Assembly (NCBI GenBank): GCA_964487395.1
Contig: CAZAQH010000003.1
Span: forward strand, 1-64,000
Length of the DNA stretch: 64,000 nucleotides
Origin: RGIG8767 sp964487395
GTDB lineage: Bacteria; Bacillota; Clostridia; Lachnospirales; Lachnospiraceae
Reading direction: 5' to 3'
Under the pieces are notes generated by a model, which was given only the letters and a program-made list of their open reading frames with translations, did no database searches and was not told the DNA's origin. How positions within the stretch are numbered: the first letter of the stretch is position 1; the number at the start of each line of letters is the position of its first letter. Made by a program: the position numbers and the translations under genes. Of the stretch, positions 43,507-51,818 are shown piece after piece.

Positions 43507-45186
43507 TTATTTGTTGCCAAGGTTAAGGCGGTTTAATGCTGAGAAGATGGCACGAACGGAAGCACGTGTGATATTGGAGCTTACGCCAACTCCGTAGGTT
43601 ACATTACCTGTATTCACGTCGAGGAGGTGAATGTAGGCAGCTGCCTGAGAGTTAGAACCACTCTGTAAAGCATGCTCAGAATAATCGAGAATCTTAATGT
43701 CTATTCCAAGTTGTTCCTGAATACCACGTTTTACTGCATCGATAGGACCGTTACCAACTCCTTCGAAGTTCTTTTCAATACCATGGTCTGTGTAGGTTAC
43801 ATATACCTTGGTATCAAAGTTGCTCTCAACTTCATCACTTAAATCATCCATCTTAAGTTTCTTGAAGTGAAGTGGCTCTTTACGGTCAAGATATTCCAGT
43901 TTAAATTGATTCATAATTTCATCTGGTGATACTTCACCCTGTTTTTCAGAAATCTTCTGAATAACAGTTGCAAATTCTTTATGCATAGCTTTTGGCAGTT
44001 TGAAGCCAAAATAGATATCCATAATAAATGCTACGCCACCTTTTCCAGACTGAGAATTGATACGAACAATTGGCTCATATTCTCTTCCAATGTCAGATGG
44101 ATCAATTGGCAGATATGGTACCTGCCAGTAATCACCGCCACGTTCTTTCATTGCTTTGACACCTTTATTGATTGCATCCTGATGTGAACCAGAAAATGCA
44201 GTAAATACAAGTTTACCAGCATATGGGTGTCTTGGATGAATCGGAATCTTGCAGCATCTTTCATATATTTCAATAATTTCATTAATATGTTCAATATTAA
44301 GTTCCGGATTAATACCCTGAGAAAACATGTTATAAGCAACATTCAATACATCAACATTACCTGTTCTCTCACCGTTACCAAACAAGGTTCCCTCTACACG
44401 TTCTGCTCCTGCAAGAAGTGAAAGTTCTGTACTTGCTACCCCTGTTCCTCTGTCATTATGAGGATGAACGCTTAACAAAATACTCTCTCTGTCTTCAAAA
44501 TGGTTGTTCATCCATTCAATTTGGTCTGCATACACATTAGGTGTAGTCATCTCAACAGTAGATGGCAGATTAATAATCACTTTATTATCTTTTGTAGCCC
44601 CCCAAGCTTTTTGAACTGCTGTACAAATTTCAAGAGCAAAATCCATTTCCGTACCGGTAAAGCTTTCAGGAGAATATTCTAAAATAATTTCTCCCGGGAA
44701 GTTCTTGGCACGTTCTTTTACCATTTCTGTTCCTTTTACAGCGATATCAATAATCTCCTGTCTACCCATGTTAAAAACAACATCTCTCTGTAAGGTTGAT
44801 GTAGAATTATAGATATGTACAATTACTTTTTTAATACCTTGGATAGCTTCAAAAGTTTTATCAATTAATTCCTCACGACATTGTGTTAAAACCTGAACAC
44901 GAACATCGTCAGGTATCAGTTTACGATCTACTAATTGACGAAGGAAATCATATTCAATCTGGCTTGCTGCCGGGAAACCAATTTCAATATCACGAAATCC
45001 CAATTGAATTAGGTATTGAAACATCTCAATTTTTTCTTCAACCTGCATAGGATCTATTAGCGCCTGGTTACCATCCCTTAGGTCAACACTACACCACATT
45101 GGCGCTTTCTCAATTTCTTTATTCGGCCACTGTCTATCTGGATAATCCAGCACTGGATTTTTTTTGTAACGTGCATAATTCAGCAT
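43507..45186 (-). CDS. leuA: 2-isopropylmalate synthase (type 2)
   Basis: The ATG at 45186 follows AGGAGG, giving 559 residues. The enzyme starts leucine synthesis by joining acetyl-CoA and 2-ketoisovalerate. Seen are APMWCSVDLRDGNQALIDPM near 30, the metal-binding HPHNDRGTG, and a C-terminal regulatory LeuA dimer domain of about 100 residues (VGNGPIDAVKRGIQEQLG). The N-terminal extension with YKKNPVLDYPDRQWP is typical of the longer form found in Actinobacteria and some Clostridia. It is a single-gene unit here, with no other leu gene nearby. Confidence 0.95.
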   Translation of the reverse strand: MLNYARYKKNPVLDYPDRQWPNKEIEKAPMWCSVDLRDGNQALIDPMQVEEKIEMFQYLIQLGFRDIEIGFPAASQIEYDFLRQLVDRKLIPDDVRVQVLTQCREELIDKTFEAIQGIKKVIVHIYNSTSTLQRDVVFNMGRQEIIDIAVKGTEMVKERAKNFPGEIILEYSPESFTGTEMDFALEICTAVQKAWGATKDNKVIINLPSTVEMTTPNVYADQIEWMNNHFEDRESILLSVHPHNDRGTGVASTELSLLAGAERVEGTLFGNGERTGNVDVLNVAYNMFSQGINPELNIEHINEIIEIYERCCKIPIHPRHPYAGKLVFTAFSGSHQDAINKGVKAMKERGGDYWQVPYLPIDPSDIGREYEPIVRINSQSGKGGVAFIMDIYFGFKLPKAMHKEFATVIQKISEKQGEVSPDEIMNQFKLEYLDRKEPLHFKKLKMDDLSDEVESNFDTKVYVTYTDHGIEKNFEGVGNGPIDAVKRGIQEQLGIDIKILDYSEHALQSGSNSQAAAYIHLLDVNTGNVTYGVGVSSNITRASVRAIFSALNRLNLGNK

Positions 45187-45255
45187 GTTCCTTCCTCCTT
45201 CTATCATTTTTAAGCATTTATGCCGCTTAATGGCAAATTTGTATTGCGTTACAGC

Positions 45256-45282
45256 AAAAAATGCCCGCCTATACAGGCGGGC
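45256..45282 (-). terminator. Terminator of the HPr gene
   Basis: Perfect GC-rich stem GCCCGCC/GGCGGGC (45263-45269, 45276-45282) with a 6-base loop, followed on the minus strand by an A and TTTTTT (A-run 45256-45261 on the plus strand). Confidence 0.9.
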
Positions 45283-45295
45283 AAAAAATCATATC

Positions 45296-45559
45296 TTATT
45301 CTCCGAGACCACTCTCAATAGCTGCTACCAAAGACTTTATCGCTTCTTGTTCATCTTCACCATCACATACTATTTCAATCTCATCACCGCATTTAACGCA
45401 GGCTCCTAAGACACTCAGGACACTTTTTGCATTCGCTGTACTATCACGAAATGAAAATGTTATTAAAGATTTAAACTGCATTGCTTCCTTACATAGGATT
45501 CCTGCAGGTCTTAGATGTAGTCCTGTTGGGTTCTTAATTATTACCTTCTGGCATACCAT
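45296..45559 (-). CDS. ptsH: HPr phosphocarrier protein
   Basis: The 87-residue protein keeps the phosphotransfer histidine H15 in GLHLRPA and the regulatory serine S46 in NAKSVLSVLG, both at canonical positions. It carries phosphate in the sugar phosphotransferase system and, when phosphorylated on Ser46, takes part in carbon catabolite control. Having both residues argues for a true HPr rather than Crh. It has its own promoter and terminator; ptsI is not adjacent. Confidence 0.93.
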   Translation of the reverse strand: MVCQKVIIKNPTGLHLRPAGILCKEAMQFKSLITFSFRDSTANAKSVLSVLGACVKCGDEIEIVCDGEDEQEAIKSLVAAIESGLGE

Positions 45560-45604
45560 ACCTTCTTACCTCCGCTTCAAACTATACTAATAACCCCAAT
45601 AAAC

Positions 45605-45633
45605 ATCATACCATTTTTTGACTCTTATAACAA
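45605..45633 (-). promoter_or_regulatory. Promoter of the HPr gene
   Basis: Minus-strand -35 TTGTTA (45628-45633) and -10 TATGAT (45605-45610) with a 17 bp spacer, about 46 bp before the HPr start. Confidence 0.6.
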
Positions 45634-45677
45634 GTGGTTAATCCAAATCATCAAGTGTATTCTGCGTATATTTAGGA

Positions 45678-47027
45678 TTAAAGCATTGTATTCTGAATTA
45701 AATCTGCCAGCTTTCTGGCTTCTTCTTCAATCATTTTCTGATCTTTTCCTTCAATCATAACTCTTACCTTTGGTTCTGTTCCCGAAGGTCTGATTAAAAC
45801 TCTTCCTTCTCCAGCAAACTTCTTATCCAATTCTTCAATTGCTCCTGCAATTTCAGGATAATCCATATAGTTTTCTTTTTTATGATTCGGAACTTTTGCA
45901 TTTATTAATGCTTGTGGCATTACCTGCATGATTTTACTAAGTTCTGATAAAGGTTTGCCTGTATCAACTAATACTTGCAGTAAATGTAATGCACTCAAAA
46001 GTCCATCTCCTGTTGTATTTTCATCTAAGAAGATAACGTGACCAGATTGTTCACCTCCAAGGCTTGCTCCAATCTCTCTCATGCGTTCCAGCACGTAACG
46101 ATCACCAACTTTTGTCTGCTCTGTGTGTATCTTATTTTCTTTTGCCATAATAGTAAATCCAAGGTTGCTCATTACAGTTACTACTATAGTATCCTTCTTT
46201 AATTTACCTTGATTCTTCATATGGTTGCCAACAATTGCCATAATCTGGTCACCATCAATAATATGACCGAATTCATCAACTGCAAGCAATCTGTCCGCAT
46301 CACCATCAAATGCCAAACCAATATCTGCTTTTTCATATACAACTCTGGCCTGTAATTCTTCCATATGTGTCGAACCGCAATTAGCATTGATATTAGTTCC
46401 ATCCGGGTTATTATGAATAGCAATCACATCTGCACCAAGGTCTTTTATAGCTTCAATAGATGTATAATAAGATGCTCCCTCAGCACAGTCTATGACTACT
46501 TTTTTTCCTGATAAATCAACAGGTACTGATTGTACTGCATGATTAATATATTCTTCTCTTGCATCTGTACGATATTTGATTTTACCAATCTGAGAACCTG
46601 TTGGGAATGGTACGTCCTGCATATCGTTTTTAATCAGATTTTCGATTTCATCTTCCATTTCATCCGGTAACTTGTATCCATTACCATCAAAAAACTTAAT
46701 TCCATTAAATTCAACAGGATTATGAGATGCTGAAATTACAACGCCTGCATCTACTTTATATTTGCGTGTCAAATATGCGACGGCCGGTGTTGGAATTACG
46801 CCTACATAAACAGCATTAGCTCCTACACTGCAAACTCCTGCCATCAAGGCATTTGCTAACATATCTCCAGAAATACGCGTATCACAACCAACCATAATCG
46901 TCGGTTTATGTTCATTTTCCTTTGTCAGGACATAGGCTCCCGCCTGCCCAAGCTGCATAGCAAGAGTTGGCGTTAATTCTTCATTAGCCACTCCTCTTAC
47001 ACCATCTGTTCCAAATAATCTAGCCAC
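45678..47027 (-). CDS. glmM: Phosphoglucosamine mutase
   Basis: The 449-residue protein converts glucosamine-6-phosphate to glucosamine-1-phosphate for peptidoglycan and UDP-GlcNAc. It has RLFGTDGVRGVANEELTP at the N-terminus, the phosphoserine loop VISASHNPVEFNG near 98-110, the metal loop DGDADR near 240, GGEQSGHVIF, and RPSGTEPKVRVM at the end. It completes the cdaA-cdaR-glmM operon, where GlmM and c-di-AMP synthesis are linked. Its UDP-GlcNAc output is also the precursor used by PseB. Confidence 0.96.
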   Translation of the reverse strand: MARLFGTDGVRGVANEELTPTLAMQLGQAGAYVLTKENEHKPTIMVGCDTRISGDMLANALMAGVCSVGANAVYVGVIPTPAVAYLTRKYKVDAGVVISASHNPVEFNGIKFFDGNGYKLPDEMEDEIENLIKNDMQDVPFPTGSQIGKIKYRTDAREEYINHAVQSVPVDLSGKKVVIDCAEGASYYTSIEAIKDLGADVIAIHNNPDGTNINANCGSTHMEELQARVVYEKADIGLAFDGDADRLLAVDEFGHIIDGDQIMAIVGNHMKNQGKLKKDTIVVTVMSNLGFTIMAKENKIHTEQTKVGDRYVLERMREIGASLGGEQSGHVIFLDENTTGDGLLSALHLLQVLVDTGKPLSELSKIMQVMPQALINAKVPNHKKENYMDYPEIAGAIEELDKKFAGEGRVLIRPSGTEPKVRVMIEGKDQKMIEEEARKLADLIQNTML

Positions 47028-47055
47028 TTATTAGTCCTCCTGTATGGCACTGTAT

Positions 47056-48324
47056 TTACTCATCTTTCTCCAATACAATATGCGCTTCTAATTCTTCATC
47101 TGTGATAACATTTTCAGGCAAATCAAAGGTCACTATTCCGGTATAATTACCAGATTCCCATGTATCAATTTCCTCGGCATCCATAATTGCCTGCATATCT
47201 ATTGTACCATTTAGCTCTTCTTGTTTAATGGCGTCAACAACATCCTTTAATCCCTTAACAGTGAACGTAACGGGGTCATCCATTCCTTTTATTGATGCTT
47301 TAAATCCCTCGGGAATATTAATAATTCTGATTTTCTTGCTGCTAACTTCTAATTCCCTTATATCCTGTTTATCAATATATGCAATTACCGTAGCTTTTCC
47401 GCCAAAGGAACTATCCGCCAGTATTGTACCATCCGGCAAATACTCTTTCACGTCCACTAAAACTTCAACGTTAGAATCAAAACCAGTCACGTTAATTGCA
47501 TCCGGAATAGTAATCCTGCTGATTGATTTCATTAGATTTGGTTTGCCTGCAATTGTTACTGTCTGTGGTGTGGAAGAGATTTCGCCTGTCACCATATATC
47601 CATCAGCAGGTGTGCCAACAACATCATATTCGAGTGCAACCTCTTTGGTCTGTAAAATCGATGCTGTTGTCGATACCTCTGTAACACTCTTAGTCAGCTT
47701 GGTATCATCAATATCATTGCCTTCCGCATCATATAAATGAATCGGCAGGGAAATGTTAACATCACTTGTTGCACCATCAACATTAATCTCAACGGCTGCA
47801 AAGTCAATTTGTGAAACAACAGATTCCGGTCCCGACACAATGACTGCATTCTGCACTGTCGCAGTACCACCAAGAATATAACCATCTGCTGGAAGGTTCT
47901 GAACCTGTACTGTAATAGGTATCTGAGTCTTTTTGATGTTTTCCACATTAACCTTGACATATTCCTTGTCTGCTTTAATGCTTTCTATCTTTTCATCTGT
48001 CTTTGTGGTTGTTAAATCTATGGGAACTAAATTATCTTCTGTCATTTTAGTCAAGTCTGCCGTAGCAACAATATTTTTCTCACTAAAAGCAGAAAAAACT
48101 GATCGGCTCGCCCTAACCGTTACTCGAATCTCATCCGTATCATCCAATATCTCTACATATTTACCATCATTTGTCATGGATTTCATATTGAGTAGTTGAA
48201 CTGTTACGTTGTAACTATCCGGTGTCACCGGATCATTAATATTGATTGAGATTAGCCACAGACAAACAGAAAATAAAATAGCCAGTATTTTTAATCCCAG
48301 ATTATGAGTCAGATTTTTTTTCAT
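47056..48324 (-). CDS. cdaR: CdaR, YbbR-domain regulator of the diadenylate cyclase
   Basis: The 422-residue protein has one N-terminal membrane helix (LGLKILAILFSVCLWLISIN) and an outer part of repeated YbbR domains (several segments around VQNLPADGYILGG, VGTPADGYMVTGE and INIPEGFKASIKG). It is thought to hold and modulate CdaA at the membrane. Its start overlaps the cdaA end by 23 bp. Confidence 0.92.
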   Translation of the reverse strand: MKKNLTHNLGLKILAILFSVCLWLISININDPVTPDSYNVTVQLLNMKSMTNDGKYVEILDDTDEIRVTVRASRSVFSAFSEKNIVATADLTKMTEDNLVPIDLTTTKTDEKIESIKADKEYVKVNVENIKKTQIPITVQVQNLPADGYILGGTATVQNAVIVSGPESVVSQIDFAAVEINVDGATSDVNISLPIHLYDAEGNDIDDTKLTKSVTEVSTTASILQTKEVALEYDVVGTPADGYMVTGEISSTPQTVTIAGKPNLMKSISRITIPDAINVTGFDSNVEVLVDVKEYLPDGTILADSSFGGKATVIAYIDKQDIRELEVSSKKIRIINIPEGFKASIKGMDDPVTFTVKGLKDVVDAIKQEELNGTIDMQAIMDAEEIDTWESGNYTGIVTFDLPENVITDEELEAHIVLEKDE

Positions 48325-49183
48325 TCTTTACTCTTCCTTTCCATAATCTAATTTTCTTGTCATCTGTTGCCTTATTCTGAATCTTTTCGAGTTGTACTTC
48401 AAGTTCTTCACCCGTAAGACCTCTGAATAATTCACCTTTATATGCTACGCTAATATTTCCTGTCTCTTCTGAAACAATAACAGTCAATGAATCGGTCGCT
48501 TCTGAAATTCCTACACCTGCACGATGTCTGGTTCCCAAATCCTTACTTAATTCCATATTATCGGATAGTGGTAAATAACACGTTGCAGATATGACACGAT
48601 CCCCATGTACAACAACAGCACCATCATGCAATGGTGTATTGTGTTCAAATATATTGATTAACAACTGACTCGTAATAATTCCATCCACTTCAATTCCTGT
48701 CCTTGTGTATTCTGACAGTGAATCATTCTGCTGGACTACAATCAATGCACCGGTTCTTACTTTTGCCATTTCCACACAGGCCTTTGTAATCTCACGTATC
48801 GTTTTATCTGAAAAAAGACCGGAATCAACACGATTTGTGTCTAAGGTGAAAAGATTTGATAAAATATTTTTCTTTCCAAGAGTTTCCAAGGCTTTACGCA
48901 GCTCTGGCTGTAATACGACGATAACAGCTGTAATCGCAAGAGAAAAGACATTTTTGGTAATCCAAATAATGGTGTTCATCTCCATAACGGCTGCAATTAA
49001 AATGAAAACCATTATGATGAAAACACCTTTTAATAATGACCATGCTTTCGTATTTCTAATCCATACCATAATCTGATAAACCAGAAATGATATAATTAAA
49101 ATCTCTAAAATGTCTGTTATTTGAATTGTTGGGATATGCAGATTGGCTAAATACTTTTCTGCAAAAAGTCTAATTTGTTCCAT
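48302..49183 (-). CDS. cdaA: Membrane diadenylate cyclase CdaA
   Basis: The 293-residue protein has three N-terminal helices and a DAC domain. The catalytic motifs are intact: DGA in HNTPLHDGAVVVHGD and RHR in GTRHRAGVGISEATDS. It makes c-di-AMP from two ATP. The C-terminus is basic (KIRLWKGRVKNEKKS). Operon order with cdaR and glmM is the conserved Firmicutes arrangement. Confidence 0.95.
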   Translation of the reverse strand: MEQIRLFAEKYLANLHIPTIQITDILEILIISFLVYQIMVWIRNTKAWSLLKGVFIIMVFILIAAVMEMNTIIWITKNVFSLAITAVIVVLQPELRKALETLGKKNILSNLFTLDTNRVDSGLFSDKTIREITKACVEMAKVRTGALIVVQQNDSLSEYTRTGIEVDGIITSQLLINIFEHNTPLHDGAVVVHGDRVISATCYLPLSDNMELSKDLGTRHRAGVGISEATDSLTVIVSEETGNISVAYKGELFRGLTGEELEVQLEKIQNKATDDKKIRLWKGRVKNEKKSDS

Positions 49184-49234
49184 GCTTTTTCCCTATTCTG
49201 AGCATATTTTTAATGAAGAAGCAATTAAAACTCT

Positions 49235-50251
49235 CTAGATATTATGTTCACCCTGAGAAGTTCTTTTTACGCCATTTGCTGTTTTAACAGTTGATGCAGT
49301 TTTAGGTGCTGCTGTCTCCACTCTCTTTGTGTTGATTTTTTTAACTTTTTTATTAGGTGTGCTGACATTAATCTTTGGTACTGCCTTCACATAGTAATAG
49401 TATTCATCATCCTCAAACTGAACATTCTCTACGCGTTTATAGTCCACATTAAAGGTGCAGAACTCAAGGAATCGGCAAATAACACCGGCAACCAATGTTC
49501 CTACTATAATTCCTAAAAGAGAATAATTCAGATCAAATAACAAATCTCCAACCAGCAATATAACAATATTTGTAAGTGAACCTGTAATAATTGCTATGGT
49601 ATATGCATGGTCCATGGAACGTCTGCGAATGACATAAACTAAAAATACCGTAATTGCAAATGCAAAAATTGTAATCAGCATAGCTTTGTCGCCGATTAAA
49701 CCGTCAATAATAAAGCGAAGTTTAACAATTGCCGTCTCTGCATCCATTGATGTAATCGTTGTGGCATTCATTTCAGTATATTCAATAAGATAAGAAATGA
49801 TAACTCCAAATGTAACTGAAATAATGGATGCCGGTCCTCCGATTAATCCCATTGCAACAGGAATCACATATGGAATCTTTAAGAAAAACAGAATCGGAGT
49901 AATCAGTACAACGATTGTCTCTTTTGGCACAAAGCGGATATATAGCAAAAACATAAGAATAATCATTACGCCTGCTACTAATGCGCATTCCGGTGCAAGT
50001 GCATAAAAATGTAAAAGCATAAATACGCCTGCTAAAAGTGCTGCCACCTTAAGTGGCATAAAAGAACAAAACAATGCTGCTACTAAAACAACAACAATAC
50101 TGTTAATGGAAGTCATATAACCCATTTTCCAGTTAATCATTAAAAAGATGATAAATGACAATAAAAACTTCATAATAGGTTTTAAGTATGCTTCATTATG
50201 GGTATAAAAATTCTTCATGTACTCTTTTGTTTCTAATAATGTTGACATCAT
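49235..50251 (-). CDS. Uncharacterised polytopic membrane protein
   Basis: The 338-residue protein has about eight helices, then a cytoplasmic tail of about 85 residues that is mixed and lysine/threonine-rich (KKVKKINTKRVET). A central loop YTEMNATTITSMDAETAIV sits between helices. No catalytic or transport motif was recognised. It lies between a small membrane protein and the cda operon, all read the same way, so a cell-envelope role is possible. Its coding is supported by length, RBS and spacing. Confidence 0.75.
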   Translation of the reverse strand: MMSTLLETKEYMKNFYTHNEAYLKPIMKFLLSFIIFLMINWKMGYMTSINSIVVVLVAALFCSFMPLKVAALLAGVFMLLHFYALAPECALVAGVMIILMFLLYIRFVPKETIVVLITPILFFLKIPYVIPVAMGLIGGPASIISVTFGVIISYLIEYTEMNATTITSMDAETAIVKLRFIIDGLIGDKAMLITIFAFAITVFLVYVIRRRSMDHAYTIAIITGSLTNIVILLVGDLLFDLNYSLLGIIVGTLVAGVICRFLEFCTFNVDYKRVENVQFEDDEYYYYVKAVPKINVSTPNKKVKKINTKRVETAAPKTASTVKTANGVKRTSQGEHNI

Positions 50252-50281
50252 AAATTCCTTTCGGAGAATCCTTTATTACTT

Positions 50282-50665
50282 TTATTCATAATATTTTGAT
50301 AACTTCTTCAGATTGCCATAATATGTCTTTAGGCTCTGTCTTGCACGATTATAACGATATGTTGCCAATATATATGAAATAAGTGCATATACTCCAATAC
50401 AAATTATATATATCAAACCGATTTTCTTGCCTAACTGTAATAAATCGACCTTATATAAATTTTGCATAAAAGACTCAAAGTTATAAAACACACCAATTCC
50501 AAAAATAACAAAGAATGCTATCGTACCGGAAATGACGGATTTTAAAACCTGCAAACTAATATAATCGCTTCTAAAATAACTGGCAATCGAAACAAATTTT
50601 TTACCTTCTCCCGCTTCATATGATGCGAGTCTTGTCATAAGTATGATTTTTTCTTCATTAAGCAT
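50282..50665 (-). CDS. Small uncharacterised membrane protein
   Basis: The 127-residue protein has two clear membrane helices (about 42-62 and 84-104) flanked by charged ends (N-terminal EEKIILMTRLASYEAGEGKK; C-terminal RYNRARQSLKTYYGNLKKL). No domain recognised. It lies 14 bp after yvyF and 30 bp before the next membrane protein gene, so they probably form one transcription unit. Confidence 0.75.
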   Translation of the reverse strand: MLNEEKIILMTRLASYEAGEGKKFVSIASYFRSDYISLQVLKSVISGTIAFFVIFGIGVFYNFESFMQNLYKVDLLQLGKKIGLIYIICIGVYALISYILATYRYNRARQSLKTYYGNLKKLSKYYE

Positions 50666-50679
50666 TTATTTTCTCCAGA

Positions 50680-51087
50680 TTATTGATCAAGATAACGCAT
50701 CTTAGGATTCGTATGAGTATCCTTTTTCTGTGCTGGTTCCTGTTTGGCTGGTGTAATGGCACTTCTGAATCCATTCGTCATATCAGCCTTGCATTTTTCG
50801 CAGAATCTTCCGCTTCGTATTGTCATTCCACAACGTTCACATGCAATACCAATTGCAGAATCTTCTGAAAATACCAATCTTTCTTCCTTGACCCACTGGC
50901 GAATCTGCATTGGATCTACATCACATTCCTCCGCAACCGTCTGCACATCTGCATGTACATGCTCCTGAACGAATTTTTTAACAATTTGAAATTTATCCTC
51001 TAATTCCTGTCTGCACTGTGGACATAAATATGGTCCCATTACATAGTTGAAAAGTCTTTTACATTTCCTACAGTTTCTTACATTCAT
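50680..51087 (-). CDS. yvyF: YvyF-like flagellar-operon protein (TIGR03826 type)
   Basis: The 135-residue protein starts with a CxxC zinc ribbon (NCRKCKRLF, LCPQCRQELE), has a MerR-like helix-turn-helix segment (TVAEECDVDPMQIRQWVKEE), and ends with a second ribbon (CERCGMTIRSGRFCEKCK). This is the YvyF layout. In Bacillus yvyF sits between comFC and flgM; here comFC is also directly upstream, but flgM and flgK do not follow. Role unresolved, probably regulatory. Confidence 0.85.
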   Translation of the reverse strand: MNVRNCRKCKRLFNYVMGPYLCPQCRQELEDKFQIVKKFVQEHVHADVQTVAEECDVDPMQIRQWVKEERLVFSEDSAIGIACERCGMTIRSGRFCEKCKADMTNGFRSAITPAKQEPAQKKDTHTNPKMRYLDQ

Positions 51088-51101
51088 ACTTATCCTCCTG
51101 T

Positions 51102-51818
51102 TTATATTCCATTTCCGATTGCTACTGTTAGAAAATAAATATTTTGTACTCCGGCTGCTCTACACACTCTTGAAACAGCATCTATAGTTGCACCTGTTGT
51201 GTAGATATCATCAATGATTATAATTGTCTTTAATTTTACATCATTTCGTGTAATTATGAAAGCCCTTTTCAAATTATTTTGGCGTTCTATCCGCGATAGT
51301 TTCTTTAATGGTGCGGTTGCAGCTTTTCTTTTTATAAATTGTGAGTAAACCGGAAGTTCCAGATAGTTTGAAATTTGCAATGCAAATTCTTCAGCCTGAT
51401 TGTAACCTCTTTTACGATAACGCCTCGAATGAATTGGTATTGGCACAAGTGCATCTGCATGAAGATTTCTAAGAGTATCTCCCAAGTTTTCATATGCTGT
51501 TTTTGCATAAAATCTTGCATATTCAGCACGCCCTGCATATTTAAACCGGTATAAACTTCCTTTTATTTCCTGATATTCAAATATGGAAAATCCCCTGTCA
51601 AAATAATGGTTATATTTCGTACAATCATAGCAAATAAGGGTGTTTTCGTTCTTTATTGTCTTGCCACATTTCATACAGGTTGTTCTTCTTAGTGTAAATT
51701 TTATCTTTTTGCAATTTTTGCAAGTTTCTCCGTCATTTTTAACAACCGTATCGCATATGGGACATCTTGGTGGATAAATAATCTTTATTATCTTTTCAAA
51801 CAGTTCTTTTGACTTTAT
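51102..51818 (-). CDS. comFC: ComFC-type phosphoribosyltransferase-fold competence protein with a non-canonical ATA start
   Basis: The first ATG in frame (51674) would delete the family's zinc-binding N-terminus. Upstream the frame stays open and encodes IIYPPRCPICDTVV, CKNCKKIKF and TTCMKCGK, the typical ComFC cysteine pairs. The only start in the right place is ATA at 51818-51816, which overlaps the recD2 stop as TAATA where TAATG is the usual coupled form. This gives 238 residues, the family's usual size. The PRPP-loop is intact (IIIIDDIYTTGATID). It may help DNA uptake or be housekeeping. Confidence 0.82.
   Translation of the reverse strand: MKSKELFEKIIKIIYPPRCPICDTVVKNDGETCKNCKKIKFTLRRTTCMKCGKTIKNENTLICYDCTKYNHYFDRGFSIFEYQEIKGSLYRFKYAGRAEYARFYAKTAYENLGDTLRNLHADALVPIPIHSRRYRKRGYNQAEEFALQISNYLELPVYSQFIKRKAATAPLKKLSRIERQNNLKRAFIITRNDVKLKTIIIIDDIYTTGATIDAVSRVCRAAGVQNIYFLTVAIGNGI

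Noticed and set aside
45187..45255. T-box or leucine attenuator before leuA
   Set aside because: The leader is only about 70 bp between the HPr terminator and leuA, too short for a T-box, and no leucine-rich leader peptide was seen.
47228..47740. Plus-strand frame of 170 codons
   Set aside because: Antisense to cdaR, whose YbbR domains are clear; low-complexity Ser/Thr/Pro composition is a shadow effect.
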